DNA from: Costertonia aggregata | GTDB lineage: Bacteria > Bacteroidota > Bacteroidia > Flavobacteriales > Flavobacteriaceae | Reading direction: 5' to 3' | Assembly (NCBI RefSeq): GCF_013402795.1 | Contig: NZ_CP058595.1 | Span: forward strand, 3,450,001-3,514,000 | DNA: 64,000 nt | Part shown: positions 28,001 through 35,460 of the stretch, one piece after another | Position numbering within the stretch: the first letter of the stretch is position 1 | Layout of the letters: the number at the start of each line of letters is the position of its first letter | Translations under genes and position numbers: made by a program | The notes under the pieces: model-generated | Told to the model about the DNA's origin: nothing | Seen by the model: the letters and a program-made list of their open reading frames with translations, nothing else | Database searches by the model: none

Positions 28001-28852
28001 GGCAAGGAGGCGTTTGAACTACGGTTGTGGGACTCTCGAATAGGAAGGTGGCTCACTACGGATCCCTATGGACAATATGCAAGCCCTTATCTAGGTATGG
28101 GGAATAATCCTATCTCTTTAATCGATAGGGATGGTGGATTCGCTGACTGTCCAGATTGTCCGGGAGGGACATATGAAAATGGAACCGAACATATAGGAAG
28201 CGATGGTCAAACCTATATTTATGATAATTTTTTTGGTGGTTGGTCGGACGGTGCCAATGTAAATATTACAGCCACTCAAAATGTAGGTAAAGCACAAAGT
28301 TACGCATTGGCCACAACCTTAATGGCCAGAGCTACTGTTACTGCTGAAGGAGCTGCTCTGTTCGATGGACCTTCGCCTTTGGGCGATATGTCAGGTGGAG
28401 TTGCTTGGGGCCTTACTGCTCTGACCGCAGCCGCTATTGTACTTCCCGAAGTTTTCGAGGATGATTATACATACACAGCTACACCAGATAATGGAGGTTA
28501 TCTAACTTTATATAGAGGGGTAGCAGCTAATCATCCAGATTATACTAACGCATTGAATGGGATAGCTACACCAAGAGCACTTATGCCAGTAGGGCATAAT
28601 TCACCTGATGCACACAATGGTGGGAATACATTAAGTATTTTTACAAGTTGGACTCTTTCTAGAAGTGTTGCCGATTACCATGCAACTAAAGCGCATCCAT
28701 ATTTAGGAGTTGTTCTAGTTAAAAGGTTTAGGTTGACCCAAACTGTACCTTCGCCAGATAATTTTTCTGAATTGGAAATGCTCGTGCCTGGGGTGGTTAA
28801 AGGTGCGCAAGTAACAAAACCTCTTGGATTTGGGACAAGAACCGCATACTAA
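22037..28852 (+). CDS. RHS-repeat protein with C-terminal ADP-ribosyltransferase-like toxin domain
   Basis: 2271 residues. Order: signal peptide (to about residue 26); Ig-like region (about 30-940), including two identical 277-residue units and a third diverged one; a DUF6443-type segment (about 1005-1130); YD/RHS repeats; and the RHS core (DHLGNVRAG at 1935, RWLTTDPYG around Asp2009, GNNPISLIDRDGG around 2030). The variable C-terminus (2035-2271) fits the R-S-E pattern of ADP-ribosyltransferases: Arg2160 in LYRGV, a TSWT strand at 2203-2206 and an E-x-E motif at Glu2245/Glu2247 in SELEML. This suggests an RHS cocoon carrying an ART toxin, as in TccC-type proteins. The ART call is from motifs only. 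Confidence 0.85.
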   Translation: MKDRPISLQIILIVISFLTCASVFAQGSISGPSSTDVGDTENYFASYSGPGSVINTQWYVSNVSYTVVSGQSSQNASIKFNSVGSGIVRATVLNSSFSSTYLTKNVTVNGSVVGQVSITSGLTSRCKGGGTSDYNASASNANSYAWTITPSGAGSISSSGLVSWNSSFSGVATVQVTAYGNNNSSSTAQRNVTVTALPSLSVNDASNSCSSSSITLSAISPSISSNDTNIEHRWYTSATGSGYITGTKDPNAPIYITQVTVTGQNKDYWVSARYNNCETARQKVSASYTANTTPTLSVFNITGEQCGPSATFNLNAGGGSSGSVYQWYETPGGTIPIHTGSNFAPTLSTYGEKTYYVGGTLKNALGCTFNISLQNRLPITIKVNRLPGSAIANDPLPRYCAGNFTLRANPGTNGNTVRWYSSPTGGQILGTGTTFSTGSLGSGTYSYYAESYNSTTYCVADSRTKVTAIVNEGDIPLSVNDASNSCSSSSITLSAISPSISSNDTNIEHRWYTSATGSGYITGTKDPNAPIYITQVTVTGQNKDYWVSARYNNCETARQKVSASYTANTTPTLSVFNITGEQCGPSATFNLNAGGGSSGSVYQWYETPGGTIPIHTGSNFAPTLSTYGEKTYYVGGTLKNALGCTFNISLQNRLPITIKVNRLPGSAIANDPLPRYCAGNFTLRANPGTNGNTVRWYSSPTGGQILGTGTTFSTGSLGSGTYSYYAESYNSTTYCVADSRTKVTAIVNEGDISLDVNDASNSCFSSDIVLSAISFDVNADDPNIQHRWYTTETGNTYVTGTKEPNAPIFITQVTVPGQNKDYWVSALYGACETTRQKVSATYTANVTPSLSLYNAFNEQDQCGSNTTMQLYAGGGSTGSIYRWFNTPSGVTPIYEGSNFSPTVNYQNTNNGQVTYYVRATLKNSLGCSFNTQDQITITLDPPMATSILWYPDSDGDTMGDVYGTPYYGCTAPDYGDGINWVTNNNDLCPYDFGTVQNNGCPPGQEPENRNTITTWAYDLNGQVKASSKSYFDELGKMEQTQAWDVKSDSIWASATLYDEYGRLSLQTLSAPIREGLVYQYKDNLILKEDNNGNYDLTDYDGSNRETPNPVGDAPTTLGWYYSENNSREPYQDITQYPFTKSVYSDLNPGTVLRSVGGNKINGKWPQAYAFTMKASRELSQVPAFGEIKYNTMEITKTVTRDVHGVENVVFMDTDGKVLAAARSGSEGITSPQMSVSIPEQGFVDIHVPEGIIGFTVSNSGAVSVYDLITEDPIYTSTSGLGNGFYRVAVNNLGSYVPESISVSYSINYYDYSLNEYDEANRLITSYQPLGVTKATKLKSSYEYNTVGQLLYTTSPDEGEAWFKYREDGQIRFSQNSKQRLEATPAEFSYTNYDTYGRPVESGVFIEGSVTFTNADNLLENTLDDITADNDGLPNTNCKEQTFTLYDQQDTAGLHAALTASGIASGYYTVQKFVNGNVSKTFTVDADVATTSWYSYDVYGRVDWVVQQIAGLGAKTIDYTYDPITGQVLRVDYQKDTPSERFVHRYTYNESDQLVKVETATDGIDFTTHADYTYYETGAMKRTELAGGVQGIDYVYNLAGQLKSLNHPSLQNTNDPGGDANDLFGMQLDYHNNDYQRTSRTNITPQAYGQNQLNGNIKGMRWKNNAVPGATGELMYAYDYDRNNWLESADFDGTGTLANGVQADETSNTVVQSGQTLDIEATNSITLLPDFHAQTGSTVNLTIVADSGSGTAISSGDYDVSNITYDANGNILSLRRNKNTINNSNGMDDLAYSYKNGTNQLLQVQDAEGDAPNADDIDTQTETANYDYNAIGQLIENKAEGITYEYNTAGLVTRIKKNGLSLITFFYNDRNHRVRKDTYAGNGVEVVQTTHYVRDVAGSVMGIYTNNVLNEQPVYGANRLAVFYRQSNTSVYELTDHLGNVRAGFAKAGNTADTRSGTDYYPFGMAMPGRSLTGSYRYTFQGQEKDPETGKEAFELRLWDSRIGRWLTTDPYGQYASPYLGMGNNPISLIDRDGGFADCPDCPGGTYENGTEHIGSDGQTYIYDNFFGGWSDGANVNITATQNVGKAQSYALATTLMARATVTAEGAALFDGPSPLGDMSGGVAWGLTALTAAAIVLPEVFEDDYTYTATPDNGGYLTLYRGVAANHPDYTNALNGIATPRALMPVGHNSPDAHNGGNTLSIFTSWTLSRSVADYHATKAHPYLGVVLVKRFRLTQTVPSPDNFSELEMLVPGVVKGAQVTKPLGFGTRTAY
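22632..23461 (+). repeat. 830-bp tandem repeat in the RHS gene, copy 1
   Basis: It appears identical to 23463-24292 (period 831 bp, 277 codons), so it adds complete Ig-like units without shifting the frame. Third-codon positions are identical too, so the duplication is recent. Strict identity also makes it a place where assemblies may collapse. Confidence 0.93.
23463..24292 (+). repeat. 830-bp tandem repeat in the RHS gene, copy 2
   Basis: Second exact unit. A third, clearly diverged unit follows at about 24294-24850 (VNDASNSC and QVTVPGQNKDYWVSA are recognisable), so the array is two identical copies plus one older copy. Confidence 0.93.
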
Positions 28853-28861
28853 AAAGAGTTT

Positions 28862-29335
28862 ATGGATAAAAATATAGTTGAAAAATATCAGAATTTATTA
28901 AACAGACATTCTCACTTGCGATATGCAAAGGAGTGCCTAGAAGTACTGATGAAAGAAGTGATAATTCATGAAGACACCGTTGTGAATAAATCGGTTTTAA
29001 AAGAAAATTACTACCATCGCAGTAAAATCCAAAAAGATGTAACGAAAGTGCCAGCAATTGAGGGGATGGCTTTTCTATTGGAAGAAACCGAAAGTATAGT
29101 GTCCCATACAATAAGAGTAATCAATATAATCGGAAAGTCAGAAACATTTATGCTTCATGTTGATGACGATGCAAATAACCTGATTGCAATACTAAAAAAC
29201 AGCACTATGAATTTGAGCAAGAAGTATAAACAAATAGAGGACTATAAAAACAACTCCATAGTTTTAAGCATGAATCTACACATTTATAAAAAAGGTAAAT
29301 TCTTCGATTTTATTAAGAATAATAGAGGGCTTTAA
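28862..29335 (+). CDS. Candidate immunity protein for the RHS toxin
   Basis: A 157-residue, mostly helical, charged protein without signal peptide or membrane helix. It begins 9 bp after the stop of the RHS toxin gene, on the same strand, and is followed by a terminator. In polymorphic toxin loci this is the usual position of the cognate immunity gene. I recognise no family. A cytosolic location would fit a toxin that acts on a cytosolic target. The minus-strand frame at 28860-29111 is treated as a shadow. Confidence 0.65.
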   Translation: MDKNIVEKYQNLLNRHSHLRYAKECLEVLMKEVIIHEDTVVNKSVLKENYYHRSKIQKDVTKVPAIEGMAFLLEETESIVSHTIRVINIIGKSETFMLHVDDDANNLIAILKNSTMNLSKKYKQIEDYKNNSIVLSMNLHIYKKGKFFDFIKNNRGL

Positions 29336-29390
29336 AAATTCATAAGATTGACCCAAAGATGCAAAGTTTGCATTTAGATAAGAAATAAAA

Positions 29391-29417
29391 AGCCACAGTT
29401 AATAGCTGTGGTTTTTT
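29391..29417. terminator. Bidirectional terminator after the immunity candidate
   Basis: Stem CCACAG (29393-29398) with CTGTGG (29406-29411), extended by A/T pairs, has A-runs on the left and T-runs on the right. It can end transcription from both sides: the RHS/immunity operon and the minus-strand xre remnant, whose stop codon lies in the loop. Confidence 0.75.
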
Positions 29418-29737
29418 ATGCGTAAAAATTTAGGGTGCGAGGCCTTTTTAGCATTGGTATCGCGCAGCACGGTATCGATGAGGCGAAAGAGCATGTTGCA
29501 TGTCTCTTGGTCAAGGTTGTGGATGTCCCGTAGGCGTTTGACGGTCTTTTTGTCGAAAAAGGCATTTACCCCCTCGCCGACGAGATAATCAAGGGAAACA
29601 TCGAAAACATCGGCAATGTTCTTTGCCGTACCAACGGACGGCACGGCCTCGTTACGCTCGTATTTACCAATGGCCTCACGGGAAGCATCAATCTGTTTGG
29701 CGAGTTCGCCCTGCGACCACCCTTTCTGTTTACGTAG
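29399..29737 (-). pseudogene. Truncated Xre-family (HTH_3) regulator
   Basis: The minus-strand frame 29399-29737 encodes a clear helix-turn-helix: LRKQKGWSQGELAKQ, then SREAIGKYERNEAVPS and VFDVSLDYLVG, followed by a short C-terminal helix region. Immediately upstream, an in-frame TAA (29738-29740) replaces the expected start segment. No ATG precedes the helix, so the first 10 or so residues of the regulator are missing. A downstream GTG (29644) gives an open frame but lacks the DNA-binding helices. It is convergent with the immunity candidate and probably a relic. Confidence 0.7.
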
Positions 29738-29740
29738 TTA

Positions 29741-30472
29741 ACCCAACAAATATAACACAATCAAATATCTATCTTTATGATAAAAGGGATAGGTTGGATA
29801 AATATTTCGGTGTAATAAAACAAATGGATTAGCAAAAATAATTGTAAAAAACATATCTTCATTCGCTATTGGCGACGATTATTTTTAATTCTTTAGGATA
29901 TAGATTTTTAGAGAAGGTAAATTAATAGAAGAAAATAGTTATAATCTCCCGTCAAATTTAATAAGTCAACAATAGAGAAATCGAAAATATATTAAGTGAT
30001 TTTTGATGTACTTCTGTTGCCACTAGCTTGTGACTAGCGGCCAGCAAGAGCAGGAATAAAGAATCAAAAAAAAATCCTTACCGCAGTATTTGTGATACTG
30101 TAGTAAAAGTTAAGCGGAAAGATAAAGGGTTCCAATAACATTGCGTTAATAACCTACACAGCTGTATACGATTAATAAGCGTCTTTACAGTGTCGTTTAT
30201 CTAATTTTCTTACATTTTAATAATCCTTTAGATACATTTTCTATATTTGTTAAACAACCTGTACCAGATTCTTTTTATGAAAAAAACCTTAATACTCTTT
30301 TTTTTGTATCCACTATGGGTGCTTTCTCCAAGACTCTAAATCAAGCGCAATACTATGCTACCCTGTAGCCGCTGGAGGTGATTTGCCACAGGACTTAAGT
30401 ATGTAATGATACCTTAAAAAGTAATACTACTATTATCATATAGTGTTGGTAATCTTAAATACAAATTAAATT
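29741..30472. other. Non-coding stretch with a possible decayed small gene
   Basis: About 730 AT-rich bases. A TATATTTG box (30242-30249, matching TAnnTTTG) lies 27 bp before an ATG at 30277. That frame reads as a signal-peptide start (MKKTLILFFLYPLWVL) but stops after 20 codons, so this may be the remains of an exported protein gene. A small stem CAGTAT/ATACTG near 30083 was also noted. The promoter of the barrel gene at 30473 is probably at the right end. Nothing else could be supported. Confidence 0.4.
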
Positions 30473-31042
30473 ATGAAACTAAATTTATTAATCATTGCCG
30501 TAACTCTTATTTCAATCAAGGTCTATTCCCAAAATTCCAATTTTAGTATTGATTTACATTATCCCGTTCCAATTGATAACAATTTTGTAGGAGAAAATTT
30601 CAATGGAATTGTAGGACTTGGTGCTGACTACCATTTTTTGGAATTTGACCCAGCAAAGGTGGGAATTTCATTAAATGGTGGATTATTGACCGACAATAAC
30701 CAATCTGGACCTGGGAATAGCACTTTGGTGATATTACAGCCAAGGGCGGTTGCCGAACTAGATTTGACATCGAACGGAAAAATAAGACCCTACATAGGAA
30801 TAGGTTATTCTTTCTTATTTTTCAAAGCTGACGGACTGGATTCTAATCAAGAAGGGGTTTCAAGGATAAGTGATACGGAAAGTGGATTGAATATTAATGG
30901 TGGGGTTTCTTTTAATTTTACTGACCGCTTTTTTATTAAGGTGCAATATGATTACATATACTTATCCCCCGGTGAGGCACAGGACATAAAGTTCAATACT
31001 CGTGTGAATATTTTTAAAGCTGGCTTTGGGTTCCGTTTTTAG
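30473..31042 (+). CDS. Small outer-membrane beta-barrel protein
   Basis: A 189-residue protein with a signal peptide ending near YSQ (residue 20) and about eight amphipathic strands. It contains glycine-rich turns (GIVGLGADYHF, IRPYIGIGYSFLF) and a terminal aromatic strand FKAGFGFRF, the usual C-terminal signal for BAM insertion. This is the OmpA/OmpW-like eight-stranded barrel form common in Bacteroidota. Its job in the locus is unknown; it stands alone, 430 bp after the end of the xre relic frame. Confidence 0.75.
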   Translation: MKLNLLIIAVTLISIKVYSQNSNFSIDLHYPVPIDNNFVGENFNGIVGLGADYHFLEFDPAKVGISLNGGLLTDNNQSGPGNSTLVILQPRAVAELDLTSNGKIRPYIGIGYSFLFFKADGLDSNQEGVSRISDTESGLNINGGVSFNFTDRFFIKVQYDYIYLSPGEAQDIKFNTRVNIFKAGFGFRF

Positions 31043-31102
31043 TATTTAACCTCAAAGATATATTTGCTCAACTTTTAATAACCTCTTTTTAGCTCCCTTA
31101 AC

Positions 31103-34100
31103 TTGCACTATTTTTTTCATACAAAACTCGGTTTCAAATTTTTCTGCAACTTGAGAAATTATTTTTTAGTATTATTCTTATTATTGTCTTCTTTTTTTAG
31201 TCATGCCCAAAAGGAAGCCGCGGTTTGGTATTTTGGGGAAAACGCTGGACTGGATTTTAACACTGGTGCCCCCGTGGTACTTTTAGATGGTCAAATACGC
31301 ACCCAAGAAGGTTGTTCTGTAATTTCCGACTTTAACGGTAATCTTTTATTCTATACGGACGGGGTAACCGTTTGGGACCGTAATCACGATCAAATGCCGA
31401 ATGGCACAGGTCTAAATGGGCATCCTTCCAGTACCCAGTCCGGTATTATTGTTCCCGCTCCTGGTAATCTGGATATTTACTATGTTTTTACCGTAGATGA
31501 GTTGGCAGATGTAGAAGGTCTGCAGTACAGTATCGTGGATTTGACCTTGAATGGGGGATTAGGTGATATTACGGTCAAGAATGTGCTTCTGGAAACTCCG
31601 GTACTGGAAAAATTAACGGCTGTTGCCCATGCCAATGGTACTGATATATGGGTAGTGGCACATCGTAACTTTGGAAATGAATACATAGCCTATCTGGTTA
31701 CAACCGCAGGAGTAAGTGTGAGCCCGATTGTATCTGCTATTGGGTTACCGGCTACGGAGCAAAGGCATGTGGGAGGCTATTTAAAGTTTTCACCAGATGG
31801 TAATTTTTTGGCTTCGGCGGCCTCTAAAGGAAATTTTCTGCAACTTTTTCGCTTTAACAATGCTACTGGTGTAATCAGTGATTTTTTGGAATTTGAGTCA
31901 TTTTACAATGGCATTGCGGGTACAAGAATAATGGGGAATTATGGTTTGGCATTCTCATCGGACAGTAGTAAATTGTATGTACAGAGTACCATTTATTTTA
32001 ATTACCCCAATTTAAATAGTAGAATCTATCAATTTGACCTTTCCAATTACGATGCTACCTCAATTGAAGCATCCGCCACATTGGTGGCTAGTCAATCTGT
32101 AGAGATCGGTGCGTTGCAACTGGCCATAGACGGAAAAATTTATGCTACACAATTTAATCAATATTACTTAGGGGTTATCAATAATCCAAATGTAGGTGGA
32201 ACAGGTTCTGGATATGTAGAAAACGGGGTAAGTTTGGGAAGCAGACGTTCAAGGTTAGGATTGCCCCCATTTATCCAAACATACTTTATCGTTGGACTGC
32301 GTGCCAATAATTTTTGCTTAGGGGATTCCACTGAATTCTCGGTCACAACTAACGAACCCATTACTAGTATAACCTGGGATTTTGGTGATGGCACTACTTC
32401 CAATTTGGAAAACCCCACACATATATATGCTAATTCAGGTATTTATACAGTAAGTGTGACTGCGGCTACGGCTTCTGAGACCAAAACAGAGGTAAAGGAT
32501 ATTACTATTTATGAGACACCTATGGCCAATATCATAAGCGATATCGAGGTGTGTTCCACAACCACATCCATAGAACTCGATCTGTCCCTTAAAGATTCTG
32601 AAATTTTGGGAACACAGTCCCCTTCGGATTATGAGGTCACCTACCATTCCAGACAAATAGATGCTGAAAACGGGGTACTGGCCATACCAAATACGTATAC
32701 CACAACTAGTTTGAACCAAACCATTTATGCACGTATCTATAATAGGAACAATACGAGCTGTTATGACACAAACAGTTTCATCATTACTGTAAAACAGGCA
32801 CCAGAGCTCTTGGCAATTTCGGATTGGACGGTATGCGATGATGATACGGACGGGTTCTTTGATTTTGATTTAAGCACTAAAGATTCAGAGATACTGGGCG
32901 CTCAGGACGCATCGATTTTCAATATAAGCTACCACGGCTCGCAAACTGATGCCGATGCGGGTACAGCGCCGTTAGGTTTGAGCTATACAAATAGTAATCC
33001 TTCGGAACAGGTGTTTTTCAGAATAGAAAACGCCACGTTTACCGAATGTTTTAAAACGGGAAATTTCGCTGTTGAGGTCATTCCTGGCGTTACGGCAAAC
33101 AGTGTAAGTGCTATTAGCGTTTGTGACGATGATAATGATGGATTTTCCGTTTTTGACTTGACCGTTAAAAATCCAGAAATACTGGGCACTCAGGATGCCA
33201 GTAGTTTTACGGTTACCTACCATATTACGCAGTTTGATGCAGATAACGGTATGGATGCGGTAACAGCATCATCTTTTACCAATACCATTCCCTATGACCA
33301 GACCATGTATGCGAGGATACGCAATAATTCAAGCACGGACTGTTACGATACAATTTCGTTCGATATATCGATAAACGATTCTCCCGTGTTACAGAATGTT
33401 ACAGATTGGAACGTCTGCGATGATAATAACGATACGATTTATGGTTTTGATTTGACCGAGAAAAATATGGAAATACTGGGCGCACAATCGGCCTTGGATT
33501 TTACCGTTTCCTTTTATGAGAATAGGGTAGAAGCGGAAACGGGTGCAAACCCGATTGTAGGTATTTGGAACAACACTGCCAAAACCCAAGAAGTATTCTA
33601 CAGGCTGACCAGTGTGGCGAACCCAGTCTGTTTTGTTGTGGATAGTTTTATCATAAGGGTAAAAGACATTCCTGAGGCCAATGCCCCTACGCCTTTTATT
33701 GTATGTGATACCGAAGAAACGGGAAGGCAAATTTTTGATTTGACCTCCAAGGATATCGAAATTTTAGGCCCCCAGAATCCCTCACAATTTGAAGTCTTTT
33801 ATTTCGCCAGTGAAACGGATGCCCTATTATTGGAAAGCCCGTTGCCAAAAACCAATTATAGCAATACGCTGCTGACAGAGACGCTTTACGCTCGCATTCA
33901 GAATATTGACTATGGGGAATGCTATAAAACGGTACCTCTGGAATTGATAGTAAACCCGTTACCTCAAATCAATATCGAGGATTCTTATGTTATCTGTCCT
34001 GATAGTCCCGAACTCATCATTGACGCAGGCAACTTCGAGACCTGGTCGTGGAGGAACGAATCCGGTATTGAAATAGGAACGGGTAGGAATTTGGATATTA

Positions 34101-34657
34101 TTGAAATCGGGGAATATTCCCTTGCCATTACCCAAACCAACAATGGGTTAACCTGTGAAAATATAAAAAGTTTTGAGGTCTTTTCCTCTGGGGCTCCCGA
34201 AAGCCTTGAAATAGAAATTGGGGAATTCTCCGATAAAGTGGATATTTCGCTAAACGTAAACGGAACAGGGGAATTTGAATACTCTATGGATGGTATAGTT
34301 TTTCAGACCGATAACCGTTTTGAGGTCTTCCCAGGAGAATATAACTTTTTTGCAAGGGATATATTCCTATGTAGGACCATATCAAAAACCGTTACTGCAC
34401 TCGGCTACGAAAAATTCTTTACACCCAATGGGGACATGTCGCACGAACATTGGAACATTATAGGCGGGGACCGATATCCCGATTCCGTGGTTTCCATCTA
34501 CGATCGGTATGGGAGCTTACTGCATCAACTATCGCCTACTTCGGTCGGTTGGGACGGTACCTTCAACGGAAGACCATTACCTGCATCTGACTATTGGTTT
34601 CGCTATGAATACGATAACGGAAAAGTGTTTACGGGACATTTTACCTTAAAAAGGTAG
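31103..34657 (+). CDS. T9SS type-B sorted surface protein with PKD domain and tandem repeats
   Basis: Up to 1184 residues. No ATG is available; TTG at 31103 opens the frame, but TTG at 31151 gives the cleaner signal peptide (RNYFLVLFLLLSSFFSHAQ). A beta-propeller-like N-terminal half (about 35-390) precedes a PKD domain (TSITWDFGDGTTSNLENPTH, about 425). Five repeats of about 95 residues follow, each with a CDDDxDGxxxFDL start and an EILGxQ core. The C-terminus (KFFTPNGDMSHEHWNI, IYDRYGSLL, GWDGTFNGRPLPASDYWF, HFTLKR) is a gliding-motility-type/type B sorting domain, so export through T9SS is expected. Confidence 0.9.
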   Translation: MHYFFHTKLGFKFFCNLRNYFLVLFLLLSSFFSHAQKEAAVWYFGENAGLDFNTGAPVVLLDGQIRTQEGCSVISDFNGNLLFYTDGVTVWDRNHDQMPNGTGLNGHPSSTQSGIIVPAPGNLDIYYVFTVDELADVEGLQYSIVDLTLNGGLGDITVKNVLLETPVLEKLTAVAHANGTDIWVVAHRNFGNEYIAYLVTTAGVSVSPIVSAIGLPATEQRHVGGYLKFSPDGNFLASAASKGNFLQLFRFNNATGVISDFLEFESFYNGIAGTRIMGNYGLAFSSDSSKLYVQSTIYFNYPNLNSRIYQFDLSNYDATSIEASATLVASQSVEIGALQLAIDGKIYATQFNQYYLGVINNPNVGGTGSGYVENGVSLGSRRSRLGLPPFIQTYFIVGLRANNFCLGDSTEFSVTTNEPITSITWDFGDGTTSNLENPTHIYANSGIYTVSVTAATASETKTEVKDITIYETPMANIISDIEVCSTTTSIELDLSLKDSEILGTQSPSDYEVTYHSRQIDAENGVLAIPNTYTTTSLNQTIYARIYNRNNTSCYDTNSFIITVKQAPELLAISDWTVCDDDTDGFFDFDLSTKDSEILGAQDASIFNISYHGSQTDADAGTAPLGLSYTNSNPSEQVFFRIENATFTECFKTGNFAVEVIPGVTANSVSAISVCDDDNDGFSVFDLTVKNPEILGTQDASSFTVTYHITQFDADNGMDAVTASSFTNTIPYDQTMYARIRNNSSTDCYDTISFDISINDSPVLQNVTDWNVCDDNNDTIYGFDLTEKNMEILGAQSALDFTVSFYENRVEAETGANPIVGIWNNTAKTQEVFYRLTSVANPVCFVVDSFIIRVKDIPEANAPTPFIVCDTEETGRQIFDLTSKDIEILGPQNPSQFEVFYFASETDALLLESPLPKTNYSNTLLTETLYARIQNIDYGECYKTVPLELIVNPLPQINIEDSYVICPDSPELIIDAGNFETWSWRNESGIEIGTGRNLDIIEIGEYSLAITQTNNGLTCENIKSFEVFSSGAPESLEIEIGEFSDKVDISLNVNGTGEFEYSMDGIVFQTDNRFEVFPGEYNFFARDIFLCRTISKTVTALGYEKFFTPNGDMSHEHWNIIGGDRYPDSVVSIYDRYGSLLHQLSPTSVGWDGTFNGRPLPASDYWFRYEYDNGKVFTGHFTLKR

Positions 34658-34730
34658 AAATGCCCTTAATTTAAAATGTTTTGTGCAGCTTCTCCTCCAT
34701 TTTGTTTATTTTTAGATTACATAAATCCCA

Positions 34731-35459
34731 TTGATGAAAAACTGTTTTATTTATATTTTTTCTGTGGTAGTATTGTTTTATTCCTGTGGCTCGTTCAAGG
34801 CCGAACAACGGACAAGTGCCTTGACTTTTCCGGAGTTGGGCAGTATAATTAAGAAAAAAGGTATGCTATGGTACGGCACATCGGAGCAAGTAGGCATACC
34901 TTTATGGTCTGAGCCTATGACTGTAAACATAAGGCAACTTCCTTTTAATCCGGACAGCTACAACACATACGCAAAATATATGTCGAGTGCTGGGAAAATA
35001 AATTCTATTGCTTATAATGATTCCTTACCCTATAAACCGAAGTACCTGCGTTTGGAATTGGTTGACAAAATAAGATTGACCCGTGCATTGAACAGTGAAC
35101 CAAATGAAGCTGTTTTATCATATTTGGCAAATGATGCTGACTATAAAATCGTCACCCGTATGGATTTTACCGTTCCAGAAACCGTAATGCCGACTTTTGA
35201 ACTTGCCGATAATGTAGTTTTGATACAAGACAAATTCAATAAAGTGCAATTGGTATTGATTGCAAACGGAAAGGAAGAATTGGTAAATTTTAATGAAATA
35301 CAGATTTTTGATTTTGAATACTCCTCCTTTTGTTGGGGAGAGGACCGATATCATCGCAAACGGATAGAAAATATAGTCTCCGATGGTAGTAAATGCCCAA
35401 AAGGCACATTTGTAAAACCCTCGAAAGTAAAAGCGGACAAAAGCTATTTAAAGTTTTAA
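34731..35459 (+). CDS. Lipoprotein of unknown function
   Basis: A 242-residue protein with a lipoprotein signal (FSVVVLFYSCGS, Cys19). The mature part has no motif I recognise. It starts the plus-strand run that leads, with gaps of 0-2 bp, into a second lipoprotein and the GspC-like gene, so it is likely co-transcribed with the secretion genes. An outer-membrane lipoprotein here might act as a pilotin or accessory factor; this is inference from order only. Confidence 0.65.
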   Translation: MMKNCFIYIFSVVVLFYSCGSFKAEQRTSALTFPELGSIIKKKGMLWYGTSEQVGIPLWSEPMTVNIRQLPFNPDSYNTYAKYMSSAGKINSIAYNDSLPYKPKYLRLELVDKIRLTRALNSEPNEAVLSYLANDADYKIVTRMDFTVPETVMPTFELADNVVLIQDKFNKVQLVLIANGKEELVNFNEIQIFDFEYSSFCWGEDRYHRKRIENIVSDGSKCPKGTFVKPSKVKADKSYLKF

Positions 35460-35460
35460 T

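Noticed and set aside
28860-29111. 83-codon minus-strand frame over the immunity candidate
   Set aside because: It is antisense to the better-placed plus-strand gene and contains no motif.
30277-30336. Short frame with signal-peptide-like start
   Set aside because: Only 20 codons before a stop and no continuing conserved frame; noted as a possible relic but not called a gene.
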